Part shown: one piece after another, positions 24,385-33,929 of the stretch | How the letters are laid out: the number at the start of each line of letters is the position of its first letter | Position numbering within the stretch: the stretch's first letter is position 1 | DNA from: Bacillota bacterium | Lineage (GTDB): Bacteria; Bacillota; Clostridia; Lachnospirales; Lachnospiraceae | Direction of reading: 5' to 3' | DNA: 64,000 nucleotides | Assembly: GCA_023391695.1 (NCBI GenBank) | Contig: JAEWAK010000007.1 | Span: 62,001 to 126,000, forward strand | Notes under the pieces: generated by a model | Database searches by the model: none | What the model saw: only the letters and a program-made list of their open reading frames with translations | What the model was told of the DNA's origin: nothing | Translations under genes and position numbers: made by a program

Positions 24385-26397
24385 TTACTCTTTCTTTAAT
24401 ACCCATACATCTCTTGCTTTTATTTTATTTAAACCGGTTAAAGTTTCTCCGGTAAAATAATGGGTCAATCTGTCTTCTTTAAAATTAATCTCCGCTTCTT
24501 CCCGGTTATGGTTAATGACAAAAACCACACTGGCTTTCTCCGAGGTACGGCAGGTAATCTCAACGTTTGGGGCAGCCTCATACACAGGGTTTATATGTAA
24601 ATCACAGCACACCTTATCCGTTAAATCCCTTAGGAATTCCTCATCCGGTTCGGTACCGATGTAATAAGCCAGACCTTCCCCGTATTGGTTCCTGGTAAAA
24701 CAGGAAATCCCTTCGTAAAAGTCCTTTCCATAGACACCCAGGGACTTAGCCGTCACCGGATGTACCACATCACACAGGAAACCGCAGGCGTACTTGTTCT
24801 GAAACCCTGAAACCGGATCGGTTATTACAATCTCATTTCGTTCCTCCGGACATAAGGCATCCGTTTCTTCTACCCATATTCCCAGAACCTCTTTTAAAGG
24901 CCCGGGATATTCTCCGAAGATGCAGCGGTCATTTTCATCTGCCAGTCCTGTCATGGTAGTGGCAATAAAAGTTCCGCCCTGCTTTACAAATTCCTCAATG
25001 CGCTCCGCAACACCTTCCTTCATCATGTACAACATGGGCGCGACGATGACTTTATAGGGTTGTAAGTCCGCTTCCACACTTAAGATATCTACCGGAAGGT
25101 TTTTATCATAAAAGGTTTTGTAGTATTTTGATACGGTATTTAAGTAATCCATATCCTTGCTTGGACCGCTGGATAATTCCAGAGCCCACCAGTTATTCCA
25201 GTCAAAGAGGATGCCTGCCTGGGCTTTTATTCTTCCGTCGATAAAGGCATCCCCGATCTTATTTAATTCTTCTCCGATATGGGCACATTCTTTAAAAATC
25301 CTGGTATCCCCATGACCGGCATGGGATATTACCGCACCATGGAATTTTTCCTGCCCGGCAACGGACTGCCTTAACTGGAAATACAGGCAGGTATCCGAAC
25401 CGTGTGCCATGGCCTGGTAGCTGAGAATCCGGACCTCTCCCGGCCTCTTTAATTTATTATAAGGCTGCCAGTTCTGCTGGTTGGGGGACTGTTCCGCAAG
25501 CAGGAAGGACTGTCCGCCCTTTAATCCTCTCATAATATCCAGTTTGAAAGCGACAAAGCTTTTATCATGGGTCGGACTGGGGTAGTTATCCCAGCCTAAA
25601 TAATCCATATGTTTTACCATTTCAAACTGGTCCAGCTTCTTTATAAAACCGGATATGTTGGTCTGTACCGGAATGTCCGGCGTATATTTTTTTATAATAT
25701 CATATTCATTTAAGAAGCACTCCGCCGTGGAATCTGTGACAAAACGCATATAATCCAGCTGGATGCCCGGGTTAAACCGGTAATCGTCATTTAATTCCGT
25801 AGGTAAGGTTATTTCTTCAAAACTGTATACGGTCCTGCCCCAAAATGAAGTATGCCATTTTTCGTTTAAAGTTTGAATCGTCTGATAACGTTTTTTCAGC
25901 CAGAGACGGAATTTTGCCTGGCAGTTCGGACAGTAGCAATAGGTTCCGTATTCGTTGGCGACATGCCATATGGCCAAAGCCGGGTGGTTCCGATAACGCT
26001 TTGCCATCTGCTCCGTTATGGCTCCTGCCCGTTCCCTGTATTTTAAGCTGTTATAGCAGAAAAACACCCTCATTCCGTGGGTCCTCTTCCTTCCGGCTAT
26101 ATCTACCGGAAGCACCTCCGGATATCTGGTGGATAACCAGGCCGGCTGGGCGGTGGTAGGAGTGGCCAGGCAAACGGATATGTTATGCTGTGCAAATTTA
26201 TCCATCAAGTTATCCAGCCATTCAAAATCGTACACACCTTCATCCGGTTCTAATTTCGCCCAGGAGAACACCGGAAGGGTCACCAGGTTAATTCCTGCTT
26301 TTTTAAATAGTTTTATGTCAATTTCTATGGTTTCATTATCCCATTGGTCGGGATTATAGTCTCCTCCATAAAAAATCTTATCTGATAATTTAAGCAT
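24385..26397 (-). CDS. Beta-galactosidase, GH42
   Basis: Hydrolyses terminal beta-galactosides, 670 aa, without signal peptide, so it acts on imported oligosaccharides. The TIM barrel begins with FYGGDYNPDQW. The acid/base E149 is in IWHVANEYG and the nucleophile E302 is in FLLAEQSPNQQNW. The family zinc cluster is visible as C114 with C154, C156 and C159 (YCYCPNC). The trimerisation and C-terminal domains are complete. A LacI gene lies 46 nt upstream. Some GH42 enzymes act on alpha-L-arabinopyranosides, so galactose is likely but not certain. Confidence 0.93.
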   Translation of the reverse strand: MLKLSDKIFYGGDYNPDQWDNETIEIDIKLFKKAGINLVTLPVFSWAKLEPDEGVYDFEWLDNLMDKFAQHNISVCLATPTTAQPAWLSTRYPEVLPVDIAGRKRTHGMRVFFCYNSLKYRERAGAITEQMAKRYRNHPALAIWHVANEYGTYCYCPNCQAKFRLWLKKRYQTIQTLNEKWHTSFWGRTVYSFEEITLPTELNDDYRFNPGIQLDYMRFVTDSTAECFLNEYDIIKKYTPDIPVQTNISGFIKKLDQFEMVKHMDYLGWDNYPSPTHDKSFVAFKLDIMRGLKGGQSFLLAEQSPNQQNWQPYNKLKRPGEVRILSYQAMAHGSDTCLYFQLRQSVAGQEKFHGAVISHAGHGDTRIFKECAHIGEELNKIGDAFIDGRIKAQAGILFDWNNWWALELSSGPSKDMDYLNTVSKYYKTFYDKNLPVDILSVEADLQPYKVIVAPMLYMMKEGVAERIEEFVKQGGTFIATTMTGLADENDRCIFGEYPGPLKEVLGIWVEETDALCPEERNEIVITDPVSGFQNKYACGFLCDVVHPVTAKSLGVYGKDFYEGISCFTRNQYGEGLAYYIGTEPDEEFLRDLTDKVCCDLHINPVYEAAPNVEITCRTSEKASVVFVINHNREEAEINFKEDRLTHYFTGETLTGLNKIKARDVWVLKKE

Positions 26398-26443
26398 TTT
26401 TACCTCCTGTTTCTATGCTTGACCCCATTTTTTACAGAAGCGG

Positions 26444-27469
26444 TTATAGATTACAATTCTTCACACTGTTTCTGGCAACCAGTTTTGTTCCAACCTCAAT
26501 TTTCATAATACCTTCCACATCTTCGTTCATATCAATGATTGTATTGGCCGCTATCACCCCCATTTCATGTTTCGGGATATGGATTGTGGTCAGAGGCGGA
26601 TCCAGCATTTCTGCCAAATTCATATTATCAAATCCGATAATGGAGATATCGTCGGGAATCTTGTATCCTAACTCCCTGAATACCCTCATGGCACACATAG
26701 CTACGATATCGTTATCGGCAAAAAATGCGGCGGGAAGATTTTCCCTGCCCGTTAATTTATGCTTTAACTCACGGTAGACGGATTCTCCGCCGTCCGTAAC
26801 GATTTCCATAATATTTTCCCGTTCAATCTCCAGTCCATTACTTTCCATTTCCCGCAAAAAGCCATAATACCTCTCGGTAAAGTTATTTGCATTTTCAATA
26901 ATATGCAGATAGCCGATTCTTTTGTGTCCCATTTCCTTAAAATGCCGGACTGCCTCATAAACCCCTTTTTCATTGTTTATGGTTATGCAATTGATATCCT
27001 TGCTCCGCATATAATTGTCCATGATTAATAAGGGGACTTTAATTTGGGAAAATGCATCAATATGTTCTTCTTTCATTTCCGTGGCAAGGATCAGGACGCC
27101 TTTCACATTTCCAAGATCCAGTTTTTTTGTTTCTTCCATAATTGACTTTTCATCAATATAGGAAATCATGAGATTGTAACCTCTGGCTTTTACCTGGCTT
27201 TCCACGCCCTCCATAATTTCAGAAAACAATTGGGAAAAGTACGGGGTGGAACCCGGAGCGATTCCATGTTTTCTGTATACGATAAACAGGATATTCTTTT
27301 TCTGGGCTGCTTCACCGGGCAGGAGTTCTTCAAACCCTAACTCCTTTACGGCCTGGCGCACTTTATTTCTGGTAGCCTCACTGATACCGGGCCTGTCGTT
27401 TAACACCATGGATACTGTGGAAGGGGATAAATTCAACATTTCCGCTAAGTCTTTTACTTTAATATTCAT
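26444..27469 (-). CDS. LacI-family transcriptional regulator (paralogue 1)
   Basis: A sugar-responsive repressor of 341 aa. The N-terminal HTH and hinge read IKVKDLAEMLNLSPSTVSMV and NDRPGISEATR. The effector domain contains FADNDIVAMCAMRVFRELG and IIGFDNMNLAEMLDPPLTTI. I chose the ATG at 27469, 7 nt after GGGAG. The ATG four codons upstream lies inside the hairpin module. It is strikingly similar along its length to the LacI gene at 39314-40345, pointing to duplication. It lies between the permease gene and the GH42 gene and probably controls both. Confidence 0.92.
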   Translation of the reverse strand: MNIKVKDLAEMLNLSPSTVSMVLNDRPGISEATRNKVRQAVKELGFEELLPGEAAQKKNILFIVYRKHGIAPGSTPYFSQLFSEIMEGVESQVKARGYNLMISYIDEKSIMEETKKLDLGNVKGVLILATEMKEEHIDAFSQIKVPLLIMDNYMRSKDINCITINNEKGVYEAVRHFKEMGHKRIGYLHIIENANNFTERYYGFLREMESNGLEIERENIMEIVTDGGESVYRELKHKLTGRENLPAAFFADNDIVAMCAMRVFRELGYKIPDDISIIGFDNMNLAEMLDPPLTTIHIPKHEMGVIAANTIIDMNEDVEGIMKIEVGTKLVARNSVKNCNL

Positions 27470-27540
27470 TATAACTCCCATCTGTGCGCTTTAGCACACG
27501 TACAAATCAGGATGGTGAAAATCTTTACAGCTTATTTCAC
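27470..27540 (-). repeat. Hairpin + Shine-Dalgarno module before LacI paralogue 1
   Basis: On the minus strand a hairpin GGTGAAAT/ATTTTCACC is followed by ATCCTGATTTGTACGTG, a GTGTGC/GCGCAC hairpin, and AGATGGGAGTTATA before the ATG. The first hairpin differs from other copies, but the linker and box are the same. 27541-27617 holds nothing recognisable. Confidence 0.8.
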
Positions 27541-27617
27541 CTTATAACCATCCTTATTCTTTTTCTAATTGGCAGGATATACAATTTTCAAATCCTATTA
27601 TACACTATAAGGGCCGT

Positions 27618-28424
27618 TTATTTAACAGATCCTACCATTCCTTCCACAAAGGATTTTTGCAATAAGAAGAATACGATCAGAGTAGGTATGGTCGATATAA
27701 TGATCCCCACCATGATCATACCGTAATCCGGGTTAAAATCAGCCGCCAGATTGGATACCATAAGGGGAAGGGTGAACTTGCTGTTACTCTGCAGGGCTAT
27801 TAAAGGCCACATGTAATTGTTCCAGCTTGCCATAAAGGCAAAAATACCGGCTGCCGCATAAGTTGATTTCATCATAGGTACGTAAATCCGGAAGAATATC
27901 TGGTATTCATTTAATCCGTCCACCCTTGCTGCCTGGATGGTTTCCAAAGGAAAGGAATGGGTATTCTGCTTAAAGAAAAAGATTAAAAACGGTGTTCCGA
28001 TGGCCGGGAGGATAATCGCCAGATTCGTATTCAGCAGCTTCATATCCGCAAACATTCGGAACATGGGGATGATTTTAGCTGCAAAGGGAACCATCATGGA
28101 GGCAATCAGGGCTAAAAACAGGATATCTTTTCCCTTACCCGGGTATATGATAAAGGCATAACCCGCGAGGGAACAAATCCCCAGGGATACCACCGTAATG
28201 ATAATTGCCAGTTCCGTCGAGTTTAAAAACGCCCTCCAGAGGTCGGCATGCTCAAAGGCATTGGTAACATTTTTTATAAGTGAAGAACCAAAGGATAACT
28301 TGCCCATGGTTATGTCTTTCGAATCATTGGTTGCTCCCACGATCATCCAGATAAAAGGAAAAACGGATATAAAGGATACAACGGTTAGAAACAAGTTTTT
28401 AAAAAACAGACTTAATTTATTCAT
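27618..28424 (-). CDS. Carbohydrate ABC transporter permease, MalG type
   Basis: An inner-membrane permease of 268 aa with six predicted membrane segments. The cytoplasmic EAA loop that contacts the ATPase reads ETIQAARVDGLNEYQIFFRI followed by PMMK. It pairs with the MalF-type permease encoded upstream and the SBP at 29638-30972. No ATPase gene is present in the locus, so a shared MsmX-type ATPase encoded elsewhere is expected (family knowledge). Confidence 0.93.
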   Translation of the reverse strand: MNKLSLFFKNLFLTVVSFISVFPFIWMIVGATNDSKDITMGKLSFGSSLIKNVTNAFEHADLWRAFLNSTELAIIITVVSLGICSLAGYAFIIYPGKGKDILFLALIASMMVPFAAKIIPMFRMFADMKLLNTNLAIILPAIGTPFLIFFFKQNTHSFPLETIQAARVDGLNEYQIFFRIYVPMMKSTYAAAGIFAFMASWNNYMWPLIALQSNSKFTLPLMVSNLAADFNPDYGMIMVGIIISTIPTLIVFFLLQKSFVEGMVGSVK

Positions 28425-28642
28425 TTTAAACTCCCATCTGTGTGCCCTGGCACACGTACAAATCAGGCTATTGAAAAAACTGCTTTTGTTTCAACCTAAC
28501 TCCCATCTGTGCGCCCTAGCGCACATTCCAATCAGGATGTTGAAAAACTGTTTTTGTTTTTTCAACCTAACTCCCATCTGTGCGCTTTGTCGCACATACA
28601 AATCAGGCTATTGAAAAAACTGCTTTTGTTTTTTCAACCTAC
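28425..28642 (-). repeat. Three tandem, almost identical hairpin + Shine-Dalgarno modules
   Basis: Three units of about 70 nt read on the minus strand. Each begins AGGTTGAAA-type, forms a hairpin with TTTTTTCAA, has the linker CCTGATT, then a GTGYG/CGCAC hairpin and AGATGGGAGTT. The hairpin loops and arms vary with compensating changes (GTGCGAC/AGCGCAC, GTGCGCT/GGCGCAC, GTGTGCC/GGCACAC). The last box serves the ATG at 28424. Confidence 0.9.
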
Positions 28643-28661
28643 ATCTCCGTACCTTTCATCT

Positions 28662-29549
28662 TTATTTTCTATCAGCCTTTTCACCGGTGACTTTATTCTG
28701 AACAATGGTTAGAAGAACAACCAGTAAAAGTACAACATAGGAAACCGCAGCGGAATATCCGTAACTTGGTACAAAATTAAAAGATAAATCATATATGTAC
28801 TGGGAAATGGTCCTGGTGGCATTCCCGGGGCCTCCGTTGGTTAAGTTTACCACTTCGTCAAAGAGCTGGAGTGTGGAATTTAATGCCATAATACTGGTCA
28901 GGAAAACGATTGGCTTTAACAGCGGAAAAGTAATTTTAAAAAAACTCTGAAAGAAATTACAGCCATCCATTTTAGCCGCTTCATATACGGAGTTATCAAT
29001 GTTCTGCATCGCCGATAAGAAAAATATCATGTAATAACCGGTATGTCTCCAGATCAGGGCAAGAATGATTACGATTTTTGACCATACCGGATCCAGTACA
29101 AAGGGAATCGCCCGGTCAATTACATTCAGGTGTAACAATAGCTGGTTAATAATCCCGTCAATGGCAAATAGATTTTTAAAAATAATTGCATAGGAGATTA
29201 AGGAAGTCACGCAGGGAAGGAAAATACAGGTCCTGTAAACCCCTCTTAATTTTATCTTCGGATCATTTAAGAATACGGCTATCAGCAATGCCAGAAACAA
29301 CATGACCGGCAGCTGCACCGCAGCGTACAGCAGGGTATTCGTTATGGTGGTCCAAAAGGTGGCGTCTTTCATCATCCGGATATAATTGGCCAATCCGTCA
29401 AATTGCAGGTTTGCCCCTTTTCCTGTTTTTAAGGATAGGATAAATGCCTGAACCATAGGTATATAACTAAAAATAAGGACGAAGGCTGCAGCCGTAAAAA
29501 CCATTGACCATCCTGTCCAGTAATACTTTTTCTTTTCTTTTCTGACCAT
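28662..29549 (-). CDS. Carbohydrate ABC transporter permease, MalF type
   Basis: A permease subunit of 295 aa with six predicted membrane helices. Its EAA loop reads VYEAAKMDGCNFFQSFFKIT followed by FPLLKP. It contains the usual LTNGGPGNATRT motif. It is transcribed after the SBP gene and before the MalG-type partner, which is separated by the triple hairpin module. Confidence 0.94.
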   Translation of the reverse strand: MVRKEKKKYYWTGWSMVFTAAAFVLIFSYIPMVQAFILSLKTGKGANLQFDGLANYIRMMKDATFWTTITNTLLYAAVQLPVMLFLALLIAVFLNDPKIKLRGVYRTCIFLPCVTSLISYAIIFKNLFAIDGIINQLLLHLNVIDRAIPFVLDPVWSKIVIILALIWRHTGYYMIFFLSAMQNIDNSVYEAAKMDGCNFFQSFFKITFPLLKPIVFLTSIMALNSTLQLFDEVVNLTNGGPGNATRTISQYIYDLSFNFVPSYGYSAAVSYVVLLLVVLLTIVQNKVTGEKADRK

Positions 29550-29637
29550 GAAATTCTCCTTTCAAATCTTGGAAAAAAGGACTGATGCAAAACCGTCGCC
29601 GGGAAAATATAAGTTTTGCATCAGCCTTTGTCAGTTC

Positions 29638-30972
29638 CTATTGAATCGATTGTTCAAACTGAGCTGCCGCTTCTTTTAAACACTCGTCCAAATCGGCACC
29701 GCCTAAGAATTTCGGAGTAATCGCCGTAAGTGCTGCCTGTGCTTCCGATGAGAAAGCCCCCGTATTTACAATCGGTACATTATTCAGCCATCCCGCAAGG
29801 TCGGCATTTACTTTCTGGCCGCCGTAAAAATCATGTGCCGCACTGTAGGCAGGTACAATACTTGCCGGAAGATAAGTACCGATAATGTTCTTCTGTTCCA
29901 ACAGGGTATTGTAAAGATCCTTATTGCCTGCAAAGGTCTTGGCAAGGAAATCTGCCGCCGCATCGGCATTTTTGCTGTTACTTAAGACATACCAGCTGGA
30001 ACCGCCCTGATTGGAGCAATTTGTGGCACCTTCCGTATTTAATTTAGGAATGGGGGCTACCGCCCATTTACCGCTTTGGTCTGTAGCCGCCATAACTGTG
30101 GACGAAATCCAGGAACCCCTGATTACACAGGCTACATCCCCGCTGTTGATTGCTCCGGCAAATTCCGTCCAGTCACTGACAACTTTTACGTTATCCGATT
30201 TATTTAACTTATCAAAAATAGAGAAACACTCTTTTAATGCAGCGTTATTTTCAAAATTTACTTTTCCTTCCTCATCTGTAAACCAGGTTCCCGCTGACTG
30301 GAGCATAATCTGGAATTCGGAGATATCGTTAGGGTTAAACGTCTGAAGCAGGTGGCCTTTTTCCTTTAATTTATTGCCCAGTTCCATATATTCGTCCCAG
30401 GTCAGGTCCTGCATATCTTCTATGGTATAACCGGCTTCCGTAATATAATCCGTGCGGTAGAATAAACCGGTCACGCCGGTATCAAAGGGAACTCCGTAGC
30501 CCACATTGTCATAAGATACCGCAGCTTTTTTATAACCTGCAAAATCGCTGTAATTAATGACATCATCCATGGGCATGAAGGCACCCGGATAGGACATTAA
30601 ATATCCCTGTGCGGCTAAATCGCTGATTAAAACAATATCCGGTAAATCCTCGGTAACGCCGGAAGCTAATACGGTATGTATCTTTTGGAGAACATCCTGT
30701 TTTGCCATCTCGACAAAATTAACCTTTGCACCGTCATATAATTTATCCGCTTCTTCCAGCGCATAACCGTTAAAGTTTTTGTCCCAGGCCCATACGGTAA
30801 TTTCTTTCTCTTCTCCAGAAGCAGAACCTGTCTCGTTATCAGACCGGGTATTTTCGTTGGTTTTTGTACTCTGTGCCGCATCTGCTGCCTCATCACTCTT
30901 TTTACCGCAGCCCGCTGTCATAACCGTAATCATCATCAGGATTAATAATACAGCCACTCCACGTCTTTTCAT
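29638..30972 (-). CDS. Extracellular sugar-binding lipoprotein (ABC transporter SBP)
   Basis: Captures the substrate for the downstream permeases, 444 aa. The signal peptide ends in the lipobox TAGC with the lipidated cysteine in VMTAGCGKKSDE. A Ser/Thr/Glu-rich linker follows, then the bilobal family 1 SBP fold (for example DLPDIVLISDLAAQGY and FYRTDYITEAGYT). I chose the ATG at 30972 after GGGAGGA. The longer in-frame start at 31041 lies in the leader. The substrate is probably an oligosaccharide handled by GH42/GH127. Confidence 0.93.
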   Translation of the reverse strand: MKRRGVAVLLILMMITVMTAGCGKKSDEAADAAQSTKTNENTRSDNETGSASGEEKEITVWAWDKNFNGYALEEADKLYDGAKVNFVEMAKQDVLQKIHTVLASGVTEDLPDIVLISDLAAQGYLMSYPGAFMPMDDVINYSDFAGYKKAAVSYDNVGYGVPFDTGVTGLFYRTDYITEAGYTIEDMQDLTWDEYMELGNKLKEKGHLLQTFNPNDISEFQIMLQSAGTWFTDEEGKVNFENNAALKECFSIFDKLNKSDNVKVVSDWTEFAGAINSGDVACVIRGSWISSTVMAATDQSGKWAVAPIPKLNTEGATNCSNQGGSSWYVLSNSKNADAAADFLAKTFAGNKDLYNTLLEQKNIIGTYLPASIVPAYSAAHDFYGGQKVNADLAGWLNNVPIVNTGAFSSEAQAALTAITPKFLGGADLDECLKEAAAQFEQSIQ

Positions 30973-31423
30973 TTTAAATCCTCCCTTGAATTTTGTTAAA
31001 TTATTCATGAAGAAATTCAATATCTTCAAATATTTCTTCAATCAAATCTTATAACTTTTTCATGGATGTGTCAATATTAATTAATCATTTTATCACAATT
31101 ATTCTATTTATTTATATATTCTATACGCCATTCAATCGTTTACTTATGCTTATTGTATATTAAAACTTATTGGCATGCGTTTTATATTGCTTTTATTTTA
31201 TGAATTTTATTAAATATATTTAATAAATTTTAACCAGAGACTTATTCAAAGACTTTATTTATACCTTGCTTACAAGCTCCGTATCCAGTTCAAATTCTTA
31301 AGAACCCATTTTTCTTTATTCATCGCCTAATTCAGTAAAATCAAGAACCCATTTTTTCAATACATCAGCCGGTTTGAATTATCCCATTACTCAGACCTCC
31401 AAACTTCCGGTATATTCCGCTTC
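30973..31423. other. Promoter-bearing intergenic region of SBP 1
   Basis: The minus-strand leader of about 67 nt contains a 9-bp hairpin TGAAGAAAT/ATTTCTTCA (about 31005-31036). Further upstream the sequence is AT-rich with no gene. A repeated phrase AAGAACCCATTTTT occurs at 31301-31314 and 31343-31356. Confidence 0.6.
31046..31074 (-). promoter_or_regulatory. Sigma-A promoter of the SBP-permease operon
   Basis: On the minus strand TTGACA (31069-31074) and TAAGAT (31046-31051) are separated by 17 bp. The predicted start is near 31039. Confidence 0.75.
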
Positions 31424-32689
31424 TTATTCCATTACTTTCATTGGTGCTTTCCCATCTAATTCATCTATCATATTAAGAACAAGTATATTCCAATTTATAA
31501 ATCCGCTGTTCATGATCGGTTCGCCTGTAAAAGGATTGTAATATTCGTGCAGGCTTCCTGTTTTTTTCAGATCCTGTCCAAGGAGCTTTAGCGTCCTGTC
31601 GCAAATTATCTTCGCTTCTTTTTGGTATCCGTAGTTCATCAGTCCCCGGAAAACAATATAATTCGCTACCAGCCATATTGGTCCTAACCAGTTGGAAGGA
31701 TTGTTACTTACGGATAAATCAAACATTTTTTCATCCTTGGCTAAAGTTGCGACTCCATAGTCGCTGTTAAAGGTAGCTTCATCAAATACATGCTTCACCA
31801 GGGAAGCCGCCTGTTCCTTTGTGGCAAAGCCGGACCACATGGGAATAAAACCGGACCAGACACGGATTTTAATGGGAAGGGTTTTCCAGAATACGCTAAG
31901 TCCTTCGTGGAACCAGTCAAATTTTCTGGTTTTGATATCCACATCCACCGAATAAAAAAACTGATCCCTGTTATCCCAACATTCTTCCTGTATGGCGGTT
32001 ATCAGATTTTCAGCTTTTTGAAAATATTCCTTTTCTTGTTTCTCATTATCGCCAAGAGATTTATAAATCTTTGCCATGGCTTTTAATTCCGTTACCATAA
32101 AACTGTTTAAAAAGATGTTGGCAGTGGAAAATTTAGGTCTTCCAAAGGAAGCCGGATCATTATCCATGCCAATCATAATATCATCACACCATACAAAGAG
32201 TCCGCAGCTTTGGAAAAAGTAATTTCCATAATAGCATTCAAAATATTTCTCCAATTTATTTAAACTGCTTCTGATCCATTCATAATCCCTGATATAATCA
32301 CTTATTAAGCATATCTGGTTACAAAGAAAGGGTTTATGCATGTTCATGAGAACTCCTTCTTTGTGTTTCATATTTAAGTAAGGTTCCTTCCATTTTCCGG
32401 CTTCAATCATCATGGGAACATAACCGTCCTCCAGCTGATGATCTAAAAAGTTATAAATATTCCCCTTTGCATGTTGAATAATTTTTTCCCTCATGGCAGG
32501 GCCGGTATCGGCATCCGCCAGATTTAACAGGCCGTATACCGACCAATAAGTATCCCAGTCCCATACGTTTCCGTCGTATACCGAACCGGGGTCTATAAAC
32601 GGATGACGTATGAAACTCACGGGTTCCTTCAATACCGATTCAATATGATTTAAGATAAAGTTCCTGATATCTTTTTTATAATCCTTCAT
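31424..32689 (-). CDS. (alpha/alpha)6-barrel glycosidase, MGH1 / GH63-GH37-like
   Basis: A cytosolic protein of 421 aa with the trehalase/GH63-like toroid signatures YDGNVWDWDTYWSVYGLLN, SNWLGPIWLVANYIV and SLHEYYNPFTGEP. The aspartate in WDWDTYW and the glutamate in LHEYYNP occupy the positions expected for catalysis in this clan. I chose the ATG at 32689. The longer in-frame extension translates repeat sequence. Substrates in the clan include alpha-glucosides and mannosylglycerate, so specificity is open. It lies between the two ABC importer cassettes. Confidence 0.82.
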   Translation of the reverse strand: MKDYKKDIRNFILNHIESVLKEPVSFIRHPFIDPGSVYDGNVWDWDTYWSVYGLLNLADADTGPAMREKIIQHAKGNIYNFLDHQLEDGYVPMMIEAGKWKEPYLNMKHKEGVLMNMHKPFLCNQICLISDYIRDYEWIRSSLNKLEKYFECYYGNYFFQSCGLFVWCDDIMIGMDNDPASFGRPKFSTANIFLNSFMVTELKAMAKIYKSLGDNEKQEKEYFQKAENLITAIQEECWDNRDQFFYSVDVDIKTRKFDWFHEGLSVFWKTLPIKIRVWSGFIPMWSGFATKEQAASLVKHVFDEATFNSDYGVATLAKDEKMFDLSVSNNPSNWLGPIWLVANYIVFRGLMNYGYQKEAKIICDRTLKLLGQDLKKTGSLHEYYNPFTGEPIMNSGFINWNILVLNMIDELDGKAPMKVME

Positions 32690-32877
32690 AATTTTTCTCC
32701 ATTCCTGCGCATGATTTTTGCGCATCTTAAGTTTTGCGCCAAGGATTACGCAGGCACAAAACTTTTGAGGTTGAAAGTGTATTTCTTTCAACCTTAACCT
32801 CATTCCTGCGCATGTTTTCCGCGCATTCAAAGTTGCGCAAAGTATGCTTTGCGTACTTGGGTTATGCAGGCACAAAC
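32690..32877 (-). repeat. Duplicated hairpin + Shine-Dalgarno module before the glycosidase gene
   Basis: Two copies of a unit (TTTGTGCCTGC at the start, ATGCGC-AAAAN-CATGCGCAGGAATG at the end) flank a hairpin GGTTGAAAG/CTTTCAACC. The first copy ends GGAATGAGGTT and the second GGAATGGAGAAAAATT before the ATG. It has the same architecture as the other modules but a different sequence family. 32878-33073 holds only a GATACCGC/GCGGTATC hairpin near 33037-33056, likely the terminator region of the upstream permease operon. Confidence 0.78.
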
Positions 32878-33073
32878 AATGTATGAATCTTGTTTATAGT
32901 TTCATTTTTCTTTTTTATGTTAAAATTTTTATAGAGATACCGGTATGCTACAGAGCGAGGCATGGGAGAGTGGCGAAAGACCCTCTTATCCCGAAACCTT
33001 ATATGTGTCGTCATCCTTTACAAGCACAAACATGATACCGCTTCTGCGGTATCACAGCTTTTTTCTTCACGCC

Positions 33074-33913
33074 TCATCCCTTCACCGCCCCCGCCGTCAT
33101 ACCTTCAATCACGGCTTTATTTAAGATCATATAGATAACCAGCATGGGAATTACGCTCATGGATACGGAAGCAAATATGGCTCCCCAGTTCTTGGATCCA
33201 AATTCATCCTGGAAATATAATAAACCGGTCTGTATGGTTTTCAATTTTGTGTCATTGATAAAGGTCATAGAAAACAATAAATCGTTCCATTTAAAGAAAA
33301 ACTGCAAAACCAAAACCGTTACAATGGCATTTTTCATAAGAGGCACTACTACTTCCCACATTAATCTATAAATTCCGCAGCCGTCAACCACCGCCGCCTC
33401 TAAAATCTCATCCGGCAGAGCCCTTAAAAAGCCGGTTACCAGATAAATGGAGAGGGACAAGCCAAAAGCAATATAGGCAAGTATTAAGCCTGTTCTTGTA
33501 TTAATTAAATTCATTTTATTATACATTTGGAACAGCGGTATTAAAGCGGTTGCAATCGGCACCATAATACCCACTCCAAAAAATTTTGCCACTTTATCTT
33601 TATATTTAAAATCCATTTTTGTTACTGCAAAACCCACGGTTACAGCAAATACAACAATAAAAAATAATGCCGCAAGGGTATTGATCAAACTGTTTTTAAA
33701 GAATACCGCCATATTTCCTCTGGTCCAGGCATCAATATAGTTTTGTATGTAAAAACCATCATTTAATGCATAGGCAGGTTTGCTGACAAATTCCGCAGGC
33801 TGTTTTAAAGAAGCAGTAAGCATCCAAAAAATAGGATAGATCTCTATTAAGACTAAAACTAATGTAAATAAAGAAATCAATATGGATTTCATTTTTATTT
33901 TACCTTTTTTCAT
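33074..33913 (-). CDS. Carbohydrate ABC transporter permease, MalG type (second cassette)
   Basis: A permease of 279 aa with six predicted helices. The EAA loop is EILEAAVVDGCGIYRLMWEV followed by VPLMK. I chose the ATG at 33913 because AGGAGG lies 7 nt upstream. A start at 33946 would overlap the preceding gene. It follows its MalF-type partner after 16 nt. It resembles the MalG-type gene of the first cassette only moderately, so the two importers probably have different substrates. Confidence 0.93.
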   Translation of the reverse strand: MKKGKIKMKSILISLFTLVLVLIEIYPIFWMLTASLKQPAEFVSKPAYALNDGFYIQNYIDAWTRGNMAVFFKNSLINTLAALFFIVVFAVTVGFAVTKMDFKYKDKVAKFFGVGIMVPIATALIPLFQMYNKMNLINTRTGLILAYIAFGLSLSIYLVTGFLRALPDEILEAAVVDGCGIYRLMWEVVVPLMKNAIVTVLVLQFFFKWNDLLFSMTFINDTKLKTIQTGLLYFQDEFGSKNWGAIFASVSMSVIPMLVIYMILNKAVIEGMTAGAVKG

Positions 33914-33929
33914 TCCACGCCCCTCCTTC

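Noticed and set aside
28425..28642. Tandem 70-nt repeats considered as a CRISPR array
   Set aside because: The variable parts are compensating hairpin arms, not unique spacers, no cas genes are near, and the last unit ends at a gene start.
32690..32875. 62-codon N-terminal extension of the (alpha/alpha)6 glycosidase
   Set aside because: It translates repeat sequence. The ATG at 32689 has its own GGAG and begins the conserved domain.
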